Shown piece by piece: positions 44,039 to 53,479 of a DNA stretch of 64,000 bases. Positions within the stretch are counted from its first letter, which is position 1, and each line of letters begins with the position of its first letter. Where the stretch lies: the NCBI GenBank assembly GCA_965246925.1, contig OZ251994.1:2666001-2730000 (forward strand), given 5' to 3'. A program made the position numbers and the translations under genes. The notes under the pieces are model-generated. The model was not told the DNA's origin and ran no database searches. It was given only the letters and a program-made list of their open reading frames with translations. The DNA is from JANPPS01 sp965246925. Its GTDB lineage: Bacteria; Pseudomonadota; Alphaproteobacteria; Acetobacterales; Acetobacteraceae.

Positions 44039-45780
44039 TGTTGACGGGGACTGGTCGGTCCCTCACCGGCCGCGCCTGGCACTACAAGGACGCCGAGCCC
44101 CGTATCGCCCAGGGCCTCGCCCAGCAGCACGGCCTTCCGCCCCTCGTCGCCGGCCTCATGGCGACGCGCGGCATCGATCTCGACACCGCGGCCCATTTCC
44201 TGGAACCCACACTCAGGGCCCTGCTGCCCGACCCCTCATCCCTCCAGGACATGGACCGCGCCGCCGACCGCCTGGCGCACGCCGTCACCACCCAGGAAAC
44301 CGTCGCCATTTTTGGCGATTACGACGTGGACGGCGCCTGCAGCGGTGCCATCATGGTCACCACCCTCCGCACCCTCGGCTGCCCGGTGCTCCACTATGTC
44401 CCGGACCGGCTCAAAGAAGGCTACGGCCCCAACGGCCCAGCCCTTCATTCCCTGCACGCCCAGGGCGCCACCCTCATCGTCTGCGTCGATTGCGGCACCG
44501 CCGCCGCGTCCGCCTTTGTAGGCGTTCACGCTGAGATCCTGGTGCTGGATCACCACGTCGCCGAAGGCCCATCCCCACCCAACTGGGCCACCGTCAACCC
44601 AAACCGGATCGATTGCACCTCCGGCCTGGGCCACGTCTGCGCCGCCACCATCGCTTTCCTGACCGCCATCGCCCTCCTCCGCACCCTCCGCCGCGCCGGC
44701 TGGTTCGCCACCCGCCCCGAGCCGGATTTGCGGGAGCTGCTGGACCTCGTCGCCCTCGCCACCGTGTGCGACGTCATGCCGCTCACCGGCCTCAACCGCG
44801 CTCTGGTCACGCAAGGCCTCCGCGTAATGGCCCGCCGCGCCCGGCCCGGCATCGCCGCCCTGCTGGACGCCGCCTCCGCCAAGGACCACACCGCCTTCAC
44901 CTGCGGTTTCGCGCTGGGTCCCCGCATCAACGCCGCCGGGCGCATTGGCACCGCCGATCTCGGCCTCCAGCTCCTGTTGTGCGATGACCCGGTCGAGGCC
45001 CGCCGCATCGCCGCCATCCTCGACAGCACCAACCGCGACCGGCAGGAGGTGGAGGCCGCCATGCTGGAAGACGCCTACGCCCAGGCCGCCGCGCAGGCCG
45101 GGCAGGCCGCGCTGGTGATCCATGGCGCCGGCTGGCACCCGGGCGTCGTCGGCATCGTCGCCGGGCGCATCAAGGAGCGCCACAACCGCCCCACCTGCGT
45201 CGGCGCCCTCCAGGACGGCATCATCCGCGGCAGCGGACGCTCCGTGCCCGGCGCCGACCTCGGCCGCGCCATCATGGCCGCCCGCAGCCACGGGATCCTG
45301 CTCACCGGCGGCGGCCACGCCATGGCGGCCGGCTTCTCGCTCGAGGCCGCGCGGCTGCCCGATTTCGCCGAATTTCTCAACGACCGCCTGGGCCACGCCG
45401 CCTCCCTGCCGGACGCCGCCGACCTGCATATCGAGGGCACGCTCGCCGTCGATGCCGCCACCGCCGAGCTCGCGCATCAACTGCAGCGCCTGTCCCCCTT
45501 CGGCCACGGCAACCTGGAACCTGTCTTCGTCCTACCCCGCGCCCAGATCATGCGCGGCGAACGCATCGGCCGGGAGGGCACGACCATCCGCGCCTACGTG
45601 CAAGGGGAGGGCGGTGGCCCGCGCCTTAAAACCCTGCTGTTCCGCGCCCGGGACGGCGCGCTGGCGGACGCGCTGCTCAACCCCGGCCCCCCGCTCCATT
45701 TGGCCGGGCACCTCCGCGCGGAAGAATGGAACGGCACCACCACCGCCGGCTTCTTCATCGCCGACGCCACCCCCGCTTGA
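44038..45780 (+). CDS. recJ: Single-stranded-DNA exonuclease RecJ
   Basis: About 580 residues. DHH-family motifs: FGDYDVDGACSGAIM, VDCGTA, LVLDHHVAEG, then DHHA1 elements LGPRINAAGRIG and TGGGHAMAAGFSLE, and a C-terminal OB-like domain. It degrades 5' single-stranded ends in recombination and mismatch repair. ATG 44038 gives a TGATG overlap with glpX and a GGA at good distance; ATG 44023 is possible. Confidence 0.95.
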   Translation: MLTGTGRSLTGRAWHYKDAEPRIAQGLAQQHGLPPLVAGLMATRGIDLDTAAHFLEPTLRALLPDPSSLQDMDRAADRLAHAVTTQETVAIFGDYDVDGACSGAIMVTTLRTLGCPVLHYVPDRLKEGYGPNGPALHSLHAQGATLIVCVDCGTAAASAFVGVHAEILVLDHHVAEGPSPPNWATVNPNRIDCTSGLGHVCAATIAFLTAIALLRTLRRAGWFATRPEPDLRELLDLVALATVCDVMPLTGLNRALVTQGLRVMARRARPGIAALLDAASAKDHTAFTCGFALGPRINAAGRIGTADLGLQLLLCDDPVEARRIAAILDSTNRDRQEVEAAMLEDAYAQAAAQAGQAALVIHGAGWHPGVVGIVAGRIKERHNRPTCVGALQDGIIRGSGRSVPGADLGRAIMAARSHGILLTGGGHAMAAGFSLEAARLPDFAEFLNDRLGHAASLPDAADLHIEGTLAVDAATAELAHQLQRLSPFGHGNLEPVFVLPRAQIMRGERIGREGTTIRAYVQGEGGGPRLKTLLFRARDGALADALLNPGPPLHLAGHLRAEEWNGTTTAGFFIADATPA

Positions 45781-45815
45781 CCCGCCCACCCCCCCCGCGC
45801 TACGCACCGCCCGCG

Positions 45816-45891
45816 GTCCCGTTCGTCTAGAGGCCTAGGACACGGCCCTTTCAAGGCTGTAACACGGGTTCGAATCCCGTACGGGGCACCA
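45816..45891 (+). tRNA. tRNA-Glu (TTC anticodon)
   Basis: Acceptor stem GTCCCGT/ACGGGGC, anticodon TTC at 45850-45852 in loop CTTTCAA, T-loop TTCGAAT and encoded CCA, giving a complete 76-nt cloverleaf. Confidence 0.96.
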
Positions 45892-45970
45892 AGCTCCACC
45901 AAGTGATTGTCCTGCCCCGGGCCCGGCGCTATGCATAGCAGGTGTGTAAGCCTGATCCTGGCGCTGCCGT

Positions 45971-47398
45971 ATGACTGCTGCCCTGGCCGGTCCGTGTGAC
46001 GCTGCGTCCGCCGCCGTGTCGGAACCTGGTCCTACAGCGCGTCCTAGCCTGACGCTGGCCGCGACGATCCTCGGTTCCGGCGTCGCGTTCATCGACGGTT
46101 CGGTCGTCAATGTCGCGCTCCCGGCGCTGGCGCGGGACCTTGGCGCGTCTCCGTCCGCGCTGACCTGGGCGATTAACGCCTACCTCCTCCCACTCGGCGC
46201 CCTGGTCCTGCTGGGCGGCGCACTCGGCGATCATTTCGGCCGGCGGCGGTTGTTCGTCGCCGGGCTCGCGCTGTTCACGCTGGCGTCGGCCGTCTGCGCC
46301 GCCGCACCCGGTTTCGGCTGGCTGCTCGCCGGACGCGGCCTGCAAGGCATCGGCGCCGCATTGCTGATGCCGAACAGCTTGGCGATCCTGGGCGGCGCCT
46401 TTATTGGGGAGGCGCGCGGCCGCGCGATTGGAACCTGGGCTGCCGTCGGTGCGCTCGCCGGCGCGCTCGGGCCAGTCCTCGGCGGCTGGCTGGTCGATGC
46501 CGTGGGGTGGCGCATCATTTTTCTGATCAACCTGCCCATAGCCGCAGCGGCCGTGGGCCTAGCCTGGCGGTACGTCGCGGAGAGCAAGCAGCCCGAGGGC
46601 GCGGCAGCGCTGGACTGGGAAGGCGCCGCCCTCGCCACGGCGGGCCTCGGCCTCGTGACTTGGGCGTTGACCGAGGCGGCGAACGGCGCCGGATCCGGCG
46701 TGTGGGCCACCGGCGGGATCGGCGCGGCGCTGCTGGCTGCGTTCGTAGGGCTTGAATACCGCCGGGGCGACCGTGCGCTCGTGCCGCTTACGATGTTTGG
46801 CGGGCGGACCTTCCTCGGTCTCACGCTATTGACCTTCTTCCTCTACGGAGCCCTCGGCGGCCTGCTGGTATTGCTGCCGTTCCTGCTGATCCGGGTCGAG
46901 CATTGGAGCGCGGTGGCCGCCGGTGCAGCGTTGCTGCCGGTGCCGGTCGTGATCGGGTTGGGCTCGCGCCTGATGGGGCGCGTGGCGGCGCGGATCGGGG
47001 GACGGGTGCCGCTTGCCCTGGGCTCCGCGGTCGTGAGCGCCGGCCTGATGCTGTATGCCCGGGTGGGCGCGGACGGCATCGATTACTGGCGGGACATCCT
47101 GCCGCCCACGCTGCTCGTGGCGCTCGGCATGGGCGCGTGCGTGGCCCCGCTGACCGCCAGCGTGATGGCTTCGGTCGACACCAGCCACGTCGGTGCCGCC
47201 TCGGGCTTCAATAGCGCGGTGGCGCGGATCGCGGGCCTGGTCGCGACTGCGCTTCTCGGATTCGTGCTGGCCCGGGAGGCATCGTCCGCGGAGTTCCTGG
47301 CAGGCTTCCACGCGGCGGCCCTGACCGGCGGCGCATCCGCCGCAGTGGCGGCACTCTGCGCCTTGCTGCTGATCCGCCAAAGACCCCGTTTGCCTTAG
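45971..47398 (+). CDS. MFS drug exporter, DHA2 (14-helix) type
   Basis: 475 residues, about 14 helices. FIDGSVVNVALPALARDLG is the DHA2 motif D1, LGGALGDHFGRRRLFVAG is motif A and ALAGALGPVLGGWLVDAVGWR is motif C (antiporter). Members export drugs or metabolites by proton antiport. No adaptor or regulator gene adjoins; preceded by tRNA-Glu. The start lacks a strong ribosome binding site. Confidence 0.9.
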   Translation: MTAALAGPCDAASAAVSEPGPTARPSLTLAATILGSGVAFIDGSVVNVALPALARDLGASPSALTWAINAYLLPLGALVLLGGALGDHFGRRRLFVAGLALFTLASAVCAAAPGFGWLLAGRGLQGIGAALLMPNSLAILGGAFIGEARGRAIGTWAAVGALAGALGPVLGGWLVDAVGWRIIFLINLPIAAAAVGLAWRYVAESKQPEGAAALDWEGAALATAGLGLVTWALTEAANGAGSGVWATGGIGAALLAAFVGLEYRRGDRALVPLTMFGGRTFLGLTLLTFFLYGALGGLLVLLPFLLIRVEHWSAVAAGAALLPVPVVIGLGSRLMGRVAARIGGRVPLALGSAVVSAGLMLYARVGADGIDYWRDILPPTLLVALGMGACVAPLTASVMASVDTSHVGAASGFNSAVARIAGLVATALLGFVLAREASSAEFLAGFHAAALTGGASAAVAALCALLLIRQRPRLP

Positions 47399-47440
47399 GT
47401 CTGTCGAACGGAACTGACATCAGGCTGCGCCCCCGTTAGC

Positions 47441-47522
47441 CCTGACGCGGTCGAAGGGTGGCACGACCGACCGAGCTCGTCCGAAGGTGGTCCGGCTGCC
47501 AGAGGTCTTTGACTGGCTCAGG
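47441..47522. repeat. Inverted repeat pair of a second interspersed family
   Basis: CCTGACGCGGTCGAAGG (47441-47457) and TCTTTGACTGGCTCAGG (47506-47522) are imperfect inverted partners related to CCTGAGC-N3-TCGAAGC. A clearer pair lies at 50877-50929. The surrounding 47399-47635 spacer holds no gene. Confidence 0.5.
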
Positions 47523-47635
47523 ACGGACGCGACCGGGGCAAATTTTGCAAAACCGTTCATATTGCACCCGCCTGCACGGTCCCGTATTCGTAGGTCTAGG
47601 CCTCCATAACGGGCCGCTTCTCAGGAGACAGAACG

Positions 47636-48115
47636 TTGGCGTCTTCATCGCCGTTCCGGCGCACCCTCCTTCTAGTGGCGCTCACGCCGCTCTTCGCCAT
47701 GGCGCAACCCGCGCCGGAGGGGACCACCGTGAAGGCCGAGCGGGCCTGGGCACGCGCCACCCCGCCGCAGCAGCGCACCAGCAGCGGCTATGTCGTGCTT
47801 ACAAGCCCGGTGGACGACGTTCTGCTCAGCGCCTCTTCGCCGGTCGTCGGTCACGCCGAGCTGCATGAGATGAAGATGGAGCGCGGTGCGATGCAGATGC
47901 GGGAACTCTCCGCCGGCGTCCGTCTGCCGCAGGGTGAGCGTGTGGGCCTCATGCCCGGAGGCTATCATATCATGCTGATGGACCTACGCCGCCCACTTGT
48001 GGCCGGGCAGACCATTCCATTGGAGCTGCGCTTCAAGCGCTCCCCGCCGCTGCAGCTGGAGTTTCAGGTCCTGCCGATCGGCTCGTCCGGGCCGGACGCG
48101 GCCACGCCGCAGTAA
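47636..48115 (+). CDS. PCuAC-type periplasmic copper chaperone
   Basis: 159 residues with a signal peptide (FRRTLLLVALTPLFAMAQ). The Cu(I) ligands follow the HxM-type pattern: HAELHEMKME, GAMQMREL, and PGGYHIMLMDL with the last His-Met pair. Such proteins deliver copper to cytochrome oxidase. The start is TTG 47636, backed by AGGAGA eight bases upstream. SCO and cox genes are not in the window. Confidence 0.88.
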   Translation: MASSSPFRRTLLLVALTPLFAMAQPAPEGTTVKAERAWARATPPQQRTSSGYVVLTSPVDDVLLSASSPVVGHAELHEMKMERGAMQMRELSAGVRLPQGERVGLMPGGYHIMLMDLRRPLVAGQTIPLELRFKRSPPLQLEFQVLPIGSSGPDAATPQ

Positions 48116-48120
48116 GCCTC

Positions 48121-49470
48121 ATGGCCGCGTTCCTGATGGGCTGCGGCGCCGGGTTCTCTGGGGACCGGGTCGATGCCGGCCTACCCGTCGTGCAGACCAT
48201 CGCCGGGTCGGGCCGCCCCGGCGCCATCATGTTCGAGACGTTGGCCGAGCGGACCCTCGCCCTGGGCCACCTCGCCCGCCGCACCGACCCAGCGCTGGGC
48301 TACGAGCCGTTGCTGGCGCAGATCATCACCCCCATCCTACCGCTCTGCGTGCAAGCCGGCATCCCCATCATTGGCAATTTCGTCGCCGCCAACCCGCACG
48401 CGGCGGCGCGGCTGATCCAGCGCTTGGCCGCCGAAGCCGGGCTGGCCGGCCTGCGGGTGGCCGTGATCGAGGGGGATGACATCACCGGCCGGGCCGACCT
48501 GGCCGGTCTCACGGTGTGGGAGGGTGACGCCGGGCTGGTGAGCACCGGGGCGCCGATCGCGGCCAACGTCTATCTGGGTGCGCAATCCATCGCGGACGCC
48601 CTGCTGGCGGGCGCGCAGATCGTGGTCACCGGCCGCGTGGCCGACCCGGCGCTGGCCCTCGGTCCGCTGGCGGCCCATTTCGGCTGGGCCTGGGACGATT
48701 GGGACCGCCTCGCCGCCGGCACGCTGGTGGGGCATCTGCTCGAGTGCGGGGCCCAGGTCACCGGCGGCTATTTTGCCGATCCCGCCTGGAAGGACGTCCC
48801 TGACCCGGCGCGCATCGGCTTCCCCATCGCCGAGGTCACGTCCGATGGCGCGTTCGTCCTGACGAAGGCGGACGGAACCGGCGGGCTTGTGAGCCGGCGT
48901 ACCGTGACTGAGCAGATCCTGTATGAGATGCACGACCCGTCCGCCTATCTCACGCCGGATGTGACGCTAGACGTGACGGGGGTGACGCTCGCCGATGACG
49001 GTCCCAACCGGGTGCGGGTGCAGGGCGCCCGGGGCCATCCGGCGCCGCCCAGCCTGAAAGCCACCGTGTCGTTCGAGGGCGACATCATCGGTGAGGCCGA
49101 AATCGGCTATGCCGGGCCGAACGCGCTGGCCCGGGCCCGGCTGGCGGGCACGGTGGTGGCCGAACGCATCGCCCTCCGCGGCCTCGATGTCCGGCACCGC
49201 ATTGACCTCGTGGGCGCCAGCAGCGCGTTCGACGATGATAGCGGCGTGCTGGCCGCGGCGGCGCAGGACGGGCCGGAGTTTCGGATGCGCCTGGCCGTTT
49301 CCGGCACCGTCCGCGCCACGGTGGAGGCGTGCCTGCAAGAGGTGCTGGCCCTGCTATGCTGTGGCCCGGCCGGGGGCGGGGGCATGCGGTCGCAACTGCG
49401 GACCCGGGTTCGCACCGTCTCCTATGTCGTGCCGCGCAATTGGGTCAGCCCCGGCGTGGTCTGGGCATGA
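48121..49470 (+). CDS. AtuA-family protein (DUF1446), large subunit
   Basis: 449 residues. MGCGAGFSGDRVDAGLPVV, FETLAERTLALGHLA, GNFVAANPHAAARLIQ and ITGRVADPALALGPL are DUF1446/AtuA signatures. AtuA is required for acyclic terpene (citronellol) use in Pseudomonas, exact reaction unresolved; other members sit in varied acid-degradation clusters. Here it lacks the C-terminal domain of full-length AtuA, which is encoded by the next gene (ATGA overlap). Confidence 0.85.
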   Translation: MAAFLMGCGAGFSGDRVDAGLPVVQTIAGSGRPGAIMFETLAERTLALGHLARRTDPALGYEPLLAQIITPILPLCVQAGIPIIGNFVAANPHAAARLIQRLAAEAGLAGLRVAVIEGDDITGRADLAGLTVWEGDAGLVSTGAPIAANVYLGAQSIADALLAGAQIVVTGRVADPALALGPLAAHFGWAWDDWDRLAAGTLVGHLLECGAQVTGGYFADPAWKDVPDPARIGFPIAEVTSDGAFVLTKADGTGGLVSRRTVTEQILYEMHDPSAYLTPDVTLDVTGVTLADDGPNRVRVQGARGHPAPPSLKATVSFEGDIIGEAEIGYAGPNALARARLAGTVVAERIALRGLDVRHRIDLVGASSAFDDDSGVLAAAAQDGPEFRMRLAVSGTVRATVEACLQEVLALLCCGPAGGGGMRSQLRTRVRTVSYVVPRNWVSPGVVWA

Positions 49471-49814
49471 CGCTATTGCACGAGATCGCCCACGCCCGCG
49501 CTGGCGACAAGGGCAACCGGCTGAACGTGAGCGTGGTGGCCTACCATCCCGAGCTATGGCCCTTGCTGTCCCAGGTGACGGTGGAACGGGTGCACGCGCT
49601 GTTCCGCCACCGCGGGGCAACACACGTCGCGCGCTATGAATTACCGCTACTCTATGCGCTGAATTTCGTGATCGATGAGGTGCTGGAGGGTGGCGTGAAC
49701 GGCAGCCTCGGACTCGACATCCACGGCAAGACGCAGTCTTTTCGCGTGCTGAGCCTTGAGGTCGAAGTGCCCGGGCCGCTGCTGGCGCGGCTGGCGGAGT
49801 TTAGGAGCGATTGA
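49467..49814 (+). CDS. AtuA C-terminal-domain-like protein, small subunit
   Basis: 115 residues beginning MTLLHEIAHARAGDKGNRLN, which is the C-terminal ferredoxin-like domain of long AtuA proteins (around 590 residues). HARAGDKGN is its best conserved motif. Translationally coupled to the large subunit upstream and, by TGATG, to the binding-protein gene downstream. Presumably forms a complex with the large subunit. Confidence 0.8.
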   Translation: MTLLHEIAHARAGDKGNRLNVSVVAYHPELWPLLSQVTVERVHALFRHRGATHVARYELPLLYALNFVIDEVLEGGVNGSLGLDIHGKTQSFRVLSLEVEVPGPLLARLAEFRSD

Positions 49815-50800
49815 TGCGGGTCCTATGCGTGCTGATGCTGCTTGCCCTGCCGGCGCGGGCCGAGATGACGGAGATCACCGTCGCCGAGCAATATGGCGTC
49901 AGCATCCTGCCGCTCATGGTCATGCAGCATGACCGGCTGGCGGAGAAGCATGCGGCGGCGGCGGGGATCGCTGACCTCAAGATCAACTGGGTGCAGGTCG
50001 CCGGGCCGTCGGTGATGAATGACGGGCTGGTGTCGGGCGCGGTGCAGTTCGCCGCGCAGGGGGCGCCGTCCCTGATTACGCTGTGGGACCGCACCCGGCG
50101 GAATGTGGGCGTGAAGGGCGTCGCAGCCATCACGACCTATCCGCTCTATCTCATCAGCCGCAATCCAGCGGTCCAGGGCATCCAGGATTTTACCGAGGCC
50201 GATAAGATCGCCGTGCCGTCGGCCAGAATCAGCACTCAGGCGATCATGCTGCAGATGGCCGCCAGCACGGCGTATGGCGATGCGGAGTGGGCCCGGCTCG
50301 ACCCGCTCACCATCTCGTTGTCGCATCCGGACGCGGTGGCGGCACTCTCGAGCGGGACGGCCGGGGTGAATGCACATTTCAGCGCGTCCCCGTTCTACGA
50401 ACAAGAGATGACGGTGCCCGGCGTGCACCTCATCACGACCAATTACGACATACTGGGCGGCCCGGCAACCGCGCTGACCTTGCTGGCCAGCTCGAAGTTT
50501 CGGGAGTCCAGTCCGAAAGTGTTCCGCGCCTTCTACGACGGCATGGCGGAAGCGATCGAGCATATCAACGCGGACAAGCCGGCGGCGGCCCGGTTGTATC
50601 TGGAGATGACCGGCGACAAGCGGAGCACGGATGCTGGCATCCTCGGGATGATCGCCGGGCGCGATTACGCCTACACGCTCCGCCCCGCCAAGGTGATGGC
50701 GACGGCGCAGTTCATGGCGAAGGTGGGCACGATCAAGCAGGCCCCGGTGTCGATCGGGGAACTGTTCTTTCCCGAGGGTGCTGCGTTGGGCGGGGATTGA
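49814..50800 (+). CDS. NMT1/SsuA-type ABC substrate-binding protein
   Basis: About 328 residues. A signal peptide (RVLCVLMLLALPARA) precedes ITVAEQYGVSILPLMVMQHD, then GAVQFAAQGAPSLITLWDRT and VAALSSGTAGVNAHFSASPF, the pattern of sulfonate/nitrate/taurine-type binding proteins. No ATPase or permease gene follows, so it is an orphan component. Its coupling to the AtuA pair suggests it captures the substrate that pair processes. Confidence 0.83.
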   Translation: MRVLCVLMLLALPARAEMTEITVAEQYGVSILPLMVMQHDRLAEKHAAAAGIADLKINWVQVAGPSVMNDGLVSGAVQFAAQGAPSLITLWDRTRRNVGVKGVAAITTYPLYLISRNPAVQGIQDFTEADKIAVPSARISTQAIMLQMAASTAYGDAEWARLDPLTISLSHPDAVAALSSGTAGVNAHFSASPFYEQEMTVPGVHLITTNYDILGGPATALTLLASSKFRESSPKVFRAFYDGMAEAIEHINADKPAAARLYLEMTGDKRSTDAGILGMIAGRDYAYTLRPAKVMATAQFMAKVGTIKQAPVSIGELFFPEGAALGGD

Positions 50801-50876
50801 ATGCCGAAGCTCACGGACGCTTGGAAGCACCGTTAAGACTGCCCCAATTAGCCCTAAGCCTGCCCACCCCGTCAGC

Positions 50877-50929
50877 CCTGAGCTTCTCGAAGCACGGCCC
50901 CAAAGGGAACGCGCTTCGACAGTCTCAGG
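50877..50929. repeat. Interspersed inverted repeat, second family
   Basis: CCTGAGCTTCTCGAAGC (50877-50893) and GCTTCGACAGTCTCAGG (50913-50929) form a long imperfect hairpin between convergent genes, so it may also terminate transcription from both sides. Confidence 0.7.
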
Positions 50930-50965
50930 ACCACTCAATAAGCGGATCGTCGCATTCGGCTGAGA

Positions 50966-52660
50966 TCAAGCAGCAGCCAGGACGGCGGTGACCCGTTCGG
51001 TCAGAACGGAGAGGCGGAAGGGCTTGCTAATGATCGTGGTGCGGAGTGGAAGGGGTTCGGTGGAGAGGGCGGTTTCAGCTTGGCCAGTCATGTATAGGAC
51101 GGGCAGGCCGGGGCGGGATTGCCGGGCCGCCTCGGCCAATTGCCGGCCGTTGAGGCCGCCGGGCAGGCCGACATCGGTAATGAGCAAGTCCACCGCGGCG
51201 CTGCTTTCCAAGATCATGAGTGCCGCGGCACCGGTGCCGGCCTCCAGCACGGTCCAGCCTTGTTCCGTCAACGCCTCGCGGGCCAGATTGCGGATGGCCT
51301 CCTCATCCTCTACCAGCAAGATCGTTGCGCGGGCAGATACCGGCGCGGCGGACTGGCCTGCGGCGGAGCCGGTCAGCCGGGGAAATTGCAGCCGTACGCT
51401 CGTGCCCTGGCCCGGTGCGCTCTCGAGCTGCACCAGCCCGCCGGACTGTCGCACGAACCCATACAGCTGCGACAGGCCGAGCCCGGTGCCCAGGCCGATC
51501 GGTTTGGTGGTGAAGAAGGGTTCGAAGGCGCGGGCCAGCACCTCGGGCGGCATGCCCGTCCCGCTATCGGTCATGCTGAGTTCGATGAACGGGCCCGGCA
51601 CCACGCCCGGATGACCAACGACATCAGCCTCCGTCACAACAACTTCCGTTGTTTGGAGGCGGAGTGCGCCGCCACGGGGCATCGCGTCCCGGGCGTTGAT
51701 CGCCAGGTTGAGAATGGCGTTCTCCATCTGATTGGCGTCGCACAGGATGGGCGGTAATGCCGGCGCCAAAGCAAGCTCGACGGTGACGGAGGCGCCGACG
51801 GTGTTGCGGACCAGTTCGGCCATGCCGGTCACCAGGGCGTTTGCGTCCAGCGCGCGGGGCGCCAAGGCCTGGCGCCGGGCAAAGGACAGGAGGCGTGCCG
51901 TGAGCGTCGCGGCGCGGGTCGCGCCTTGTATCGCGATCTCGGCCAAACGCGGCACCTCCGCATGCCGCCCCTGCTCGAGCCTTCGTCCGATCAGATCCAG
52001 GCTGCCCAGCACGCTTTGCAGCATATTGTTGAAATCGTGCGCTATGCCGCCGGTAAGCTGGCCGATTGCCTCCATCTTCTGCGCCTGGCGCAGCGCCGCC
52101 TCTGTCTGTTCACGCGCCAGCGTCGCTTCGGCTACGCGGTGCTCCAATGTGGCGTTCAGCGCGGCCACGGCGGCCTCGGCCGTCTTCTGATGTTCGATAT
52201 CGACATTGATGCCGACCCATCGCACCACCGCCCCGGACGCGTCCCGCTCGGGCTCGGCGCGGGACATGAACCAGCGGAACGTGCCGTCCCAGCGGCGGCA
52301 GCGGAACTCGATCGAATACGGCACCCATTCCTGGATGGAGCGGGTCCACGCCTCGACCACCCGCGGCAGGTCGTCGGCGTGAATGAACCGGCCCCACCCG
52401 CTGCCGAGCGTCTCGTCTTCGGCCGAGCCGGCGTAGTTGAGCCAGGCTTGCGTGGTGAACGTCAGCTGCCCGGCGCTGTCGGCCATCCAAACATAGCCGG
52501 GCAGGCTGTTGGAAATACTGCTGAGCCAGCCCTCGCTCTGCGCGAGCCGGGCGGCCAGCGTTCCGTCAGGCGCGGACTGGGTTGCGCTGGCCGGAGGCCA
52601 GTCGGTTAAAGGCAGGTCCACCGGATCATCCATAGGGCGGTCAACGCTCCGAAGCTCCAT
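50966..52660 (-). CDS. PAS hybrid histidine kinase with receiver domain
   Basis: 564 residues with no membrane helix, so cytoplasmic. A PAS domain (about 40-165, LPGYVWMADSAGQLTFTTQA to VGINVDIEHQK), HisKA with His208 (LTGGIAHDFNNMLQSVLGSL), HATPase with N-box NAILNLAINARDAM and G-boxes DSGTGMPPEV and GLGTGLGLSQL, then a receiver (447-564) with Asp496 (LLITDVGLPGG) and Lys546. It senses an internal cue, possibly redox or a small ligand via PAS. No adjacent output regulator. Confidence 0.92.
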   Translation of the reverse strand: MELRSVDRPMDDPVDLPLTDWPPASATQSAPDGTLAARLAQSEGWLSSISNSLPGYVWMADSAGQLTFTTQAWLNYAGSAEDETLGSGWGRFIHADDLPRVVEAWTRSIQEWVPYSIEFRCRRWDGTFRWFMSRAEPERDASGAVVRWVGINVDIEHQKTAEAAVAALNATLEHRVAEATLAREQTEAALRQAQKMEAIGQLTGGIAHDFNNMLQSVLGSLDLIGRRLEQGRHAEVPRLAEIAIQGATRAATLTARLLSFARRQALAPRALDANALVTGMAELVRNTVGASVTVELALAPALPPILCDANQMENAILNLAINARDAMPRGGALRLQTTEVVVTEADVVGHPGVVPGPFIELSMTDSGTGMPPEVLARAFEPFFTTKPIGLGTGLGLSQLYGFVRQSGGLVQLESAPGQGTSVRLQFPRLTGSAAGQSAAPVSARATILLVEDEEAIRNLAREALTEQGWTVLEAGTGAAALMILESSAAVDLLITDVGLPGGLNGRQLAEAARQSRPGLPVLYMTGQAETALSTEPLPLRTTIISKPFRLSVLTERVTAVLAAA

Positions 52661-52693
52661 TCTCTCAATTCAAATCCGGGCTATAACATCATC

Positions 52694-53479
52694 ATGGACT
52701 TAAATTTTAGTGAAGATGAGATTTCTCGCTATTCCCGGAACATTCTTCTTTCGGAAGTAGGCGGCGAGGGCCAGGCGAGGCTGCGGGAGGCTAAAGTTCT
52801 GGTCGTAGGCGCGGGCGGGCTCGGTTCGCCGCTCCTGCTGTATTTGGCGGCCGCCGGGATCGGGACGATCGGGGTCGTGGACGATGACCGGGTGGACCTG
52901 TCCAACCTGCAGCGCCAGATCGCGCACAGCATGGACCGGACCGGTATGGCGAAGGTCCAGTCCGCCATCGCGGCGGCGGAGGCGATCAATCCCCTCGTGC
53001 GGTTCGTGCCGCATGATTGCCGGCTGACAGCCAGCAACGCCGCCGGACTGGTCGCGTCCTATGACCTGATCTGCGACGGCACAGACAATTTTCCGGCGCG
53101 GTTCCTGCTGGCCGACGCCTGCGTACTGGGCGGCAAGCCGCTGGTGTCCGGTGCGGTGCTGCGGTTCGATGGCCAAGTCTCGACGTTCAAGCCCGGCGGG
53201 CCCTGCTACCGCTGCCTGCATCCTGTGCCACCGCCGGACGGGCTGATCCCCAGCTGTGCGGAGGCGGGGATCTTGGGCGCGGTGACGGGGGTGATCGGCA
53301 GCCTGATGGCGACCGAGGTGCTGAAAGAAATCATGCAGGTGGGCGAAGGCCTGTCCGGGCGGTTGCTGATTTGGGACGCCCTGCACACCCGGTTCCGCAC
53401 CGTGCGCCTGCCGCGTGACCCGTCCTGTCCGCTATGTGGCGAGCATCCAACCATTCGGGATCTGTCGGCGCATGGCTGA
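52694..53479 (+). CDS. MoeB/ThiF-type sulfur-carrier adenylyltransferase
   Basis: 261 residues. RNILLSEVGGEGQARLREAK and the ATP loop VGAGGLGSPLLLYLAAAGIG, then DDDRVDLSNLQRQIAHS with the Arg that contacts ATP, a CYRC and CPLCG zinc site, and the CAEAGILGAVTGVIGSLMAT crossover region. It activates the C-terminal Gly of MoaD or ThiS; without a rhodanese domain it is the short MoeB/ThiF form. The following DsrE-like gene overlaps by 8 bases, pointing to a sulfur-transfer role. Confidence 0.9.
   Translation: MDLNFSEDEISRYSRNILLSEVGGEGQARLREAKVLVVGAGGLGSPLLLYLAAAGIGTIGVVDDDRVDLSNLQRQIAHSMDRTGMAKVQSAIAAAEAINPLVRFVPHDCRLTASNAAGLVASYDLICDGTDNFPARFLLADACVLGGKPLVSGAVLRFDGQVSTFKPGGPCYRCLHPVPPPDGLIPSCAEAGILGAVTGVIGSLMATEVLKEIMQVGEGLSGRLLIWDALHTRFRTVRLPRDPSCPLCGEHPTIRDLSAHG

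Noticed and set aside
44236..45507. 423-codon minus-strand frame
   Set aside because: Antisense to recJ; Gly/Asp/Ala low complexity.
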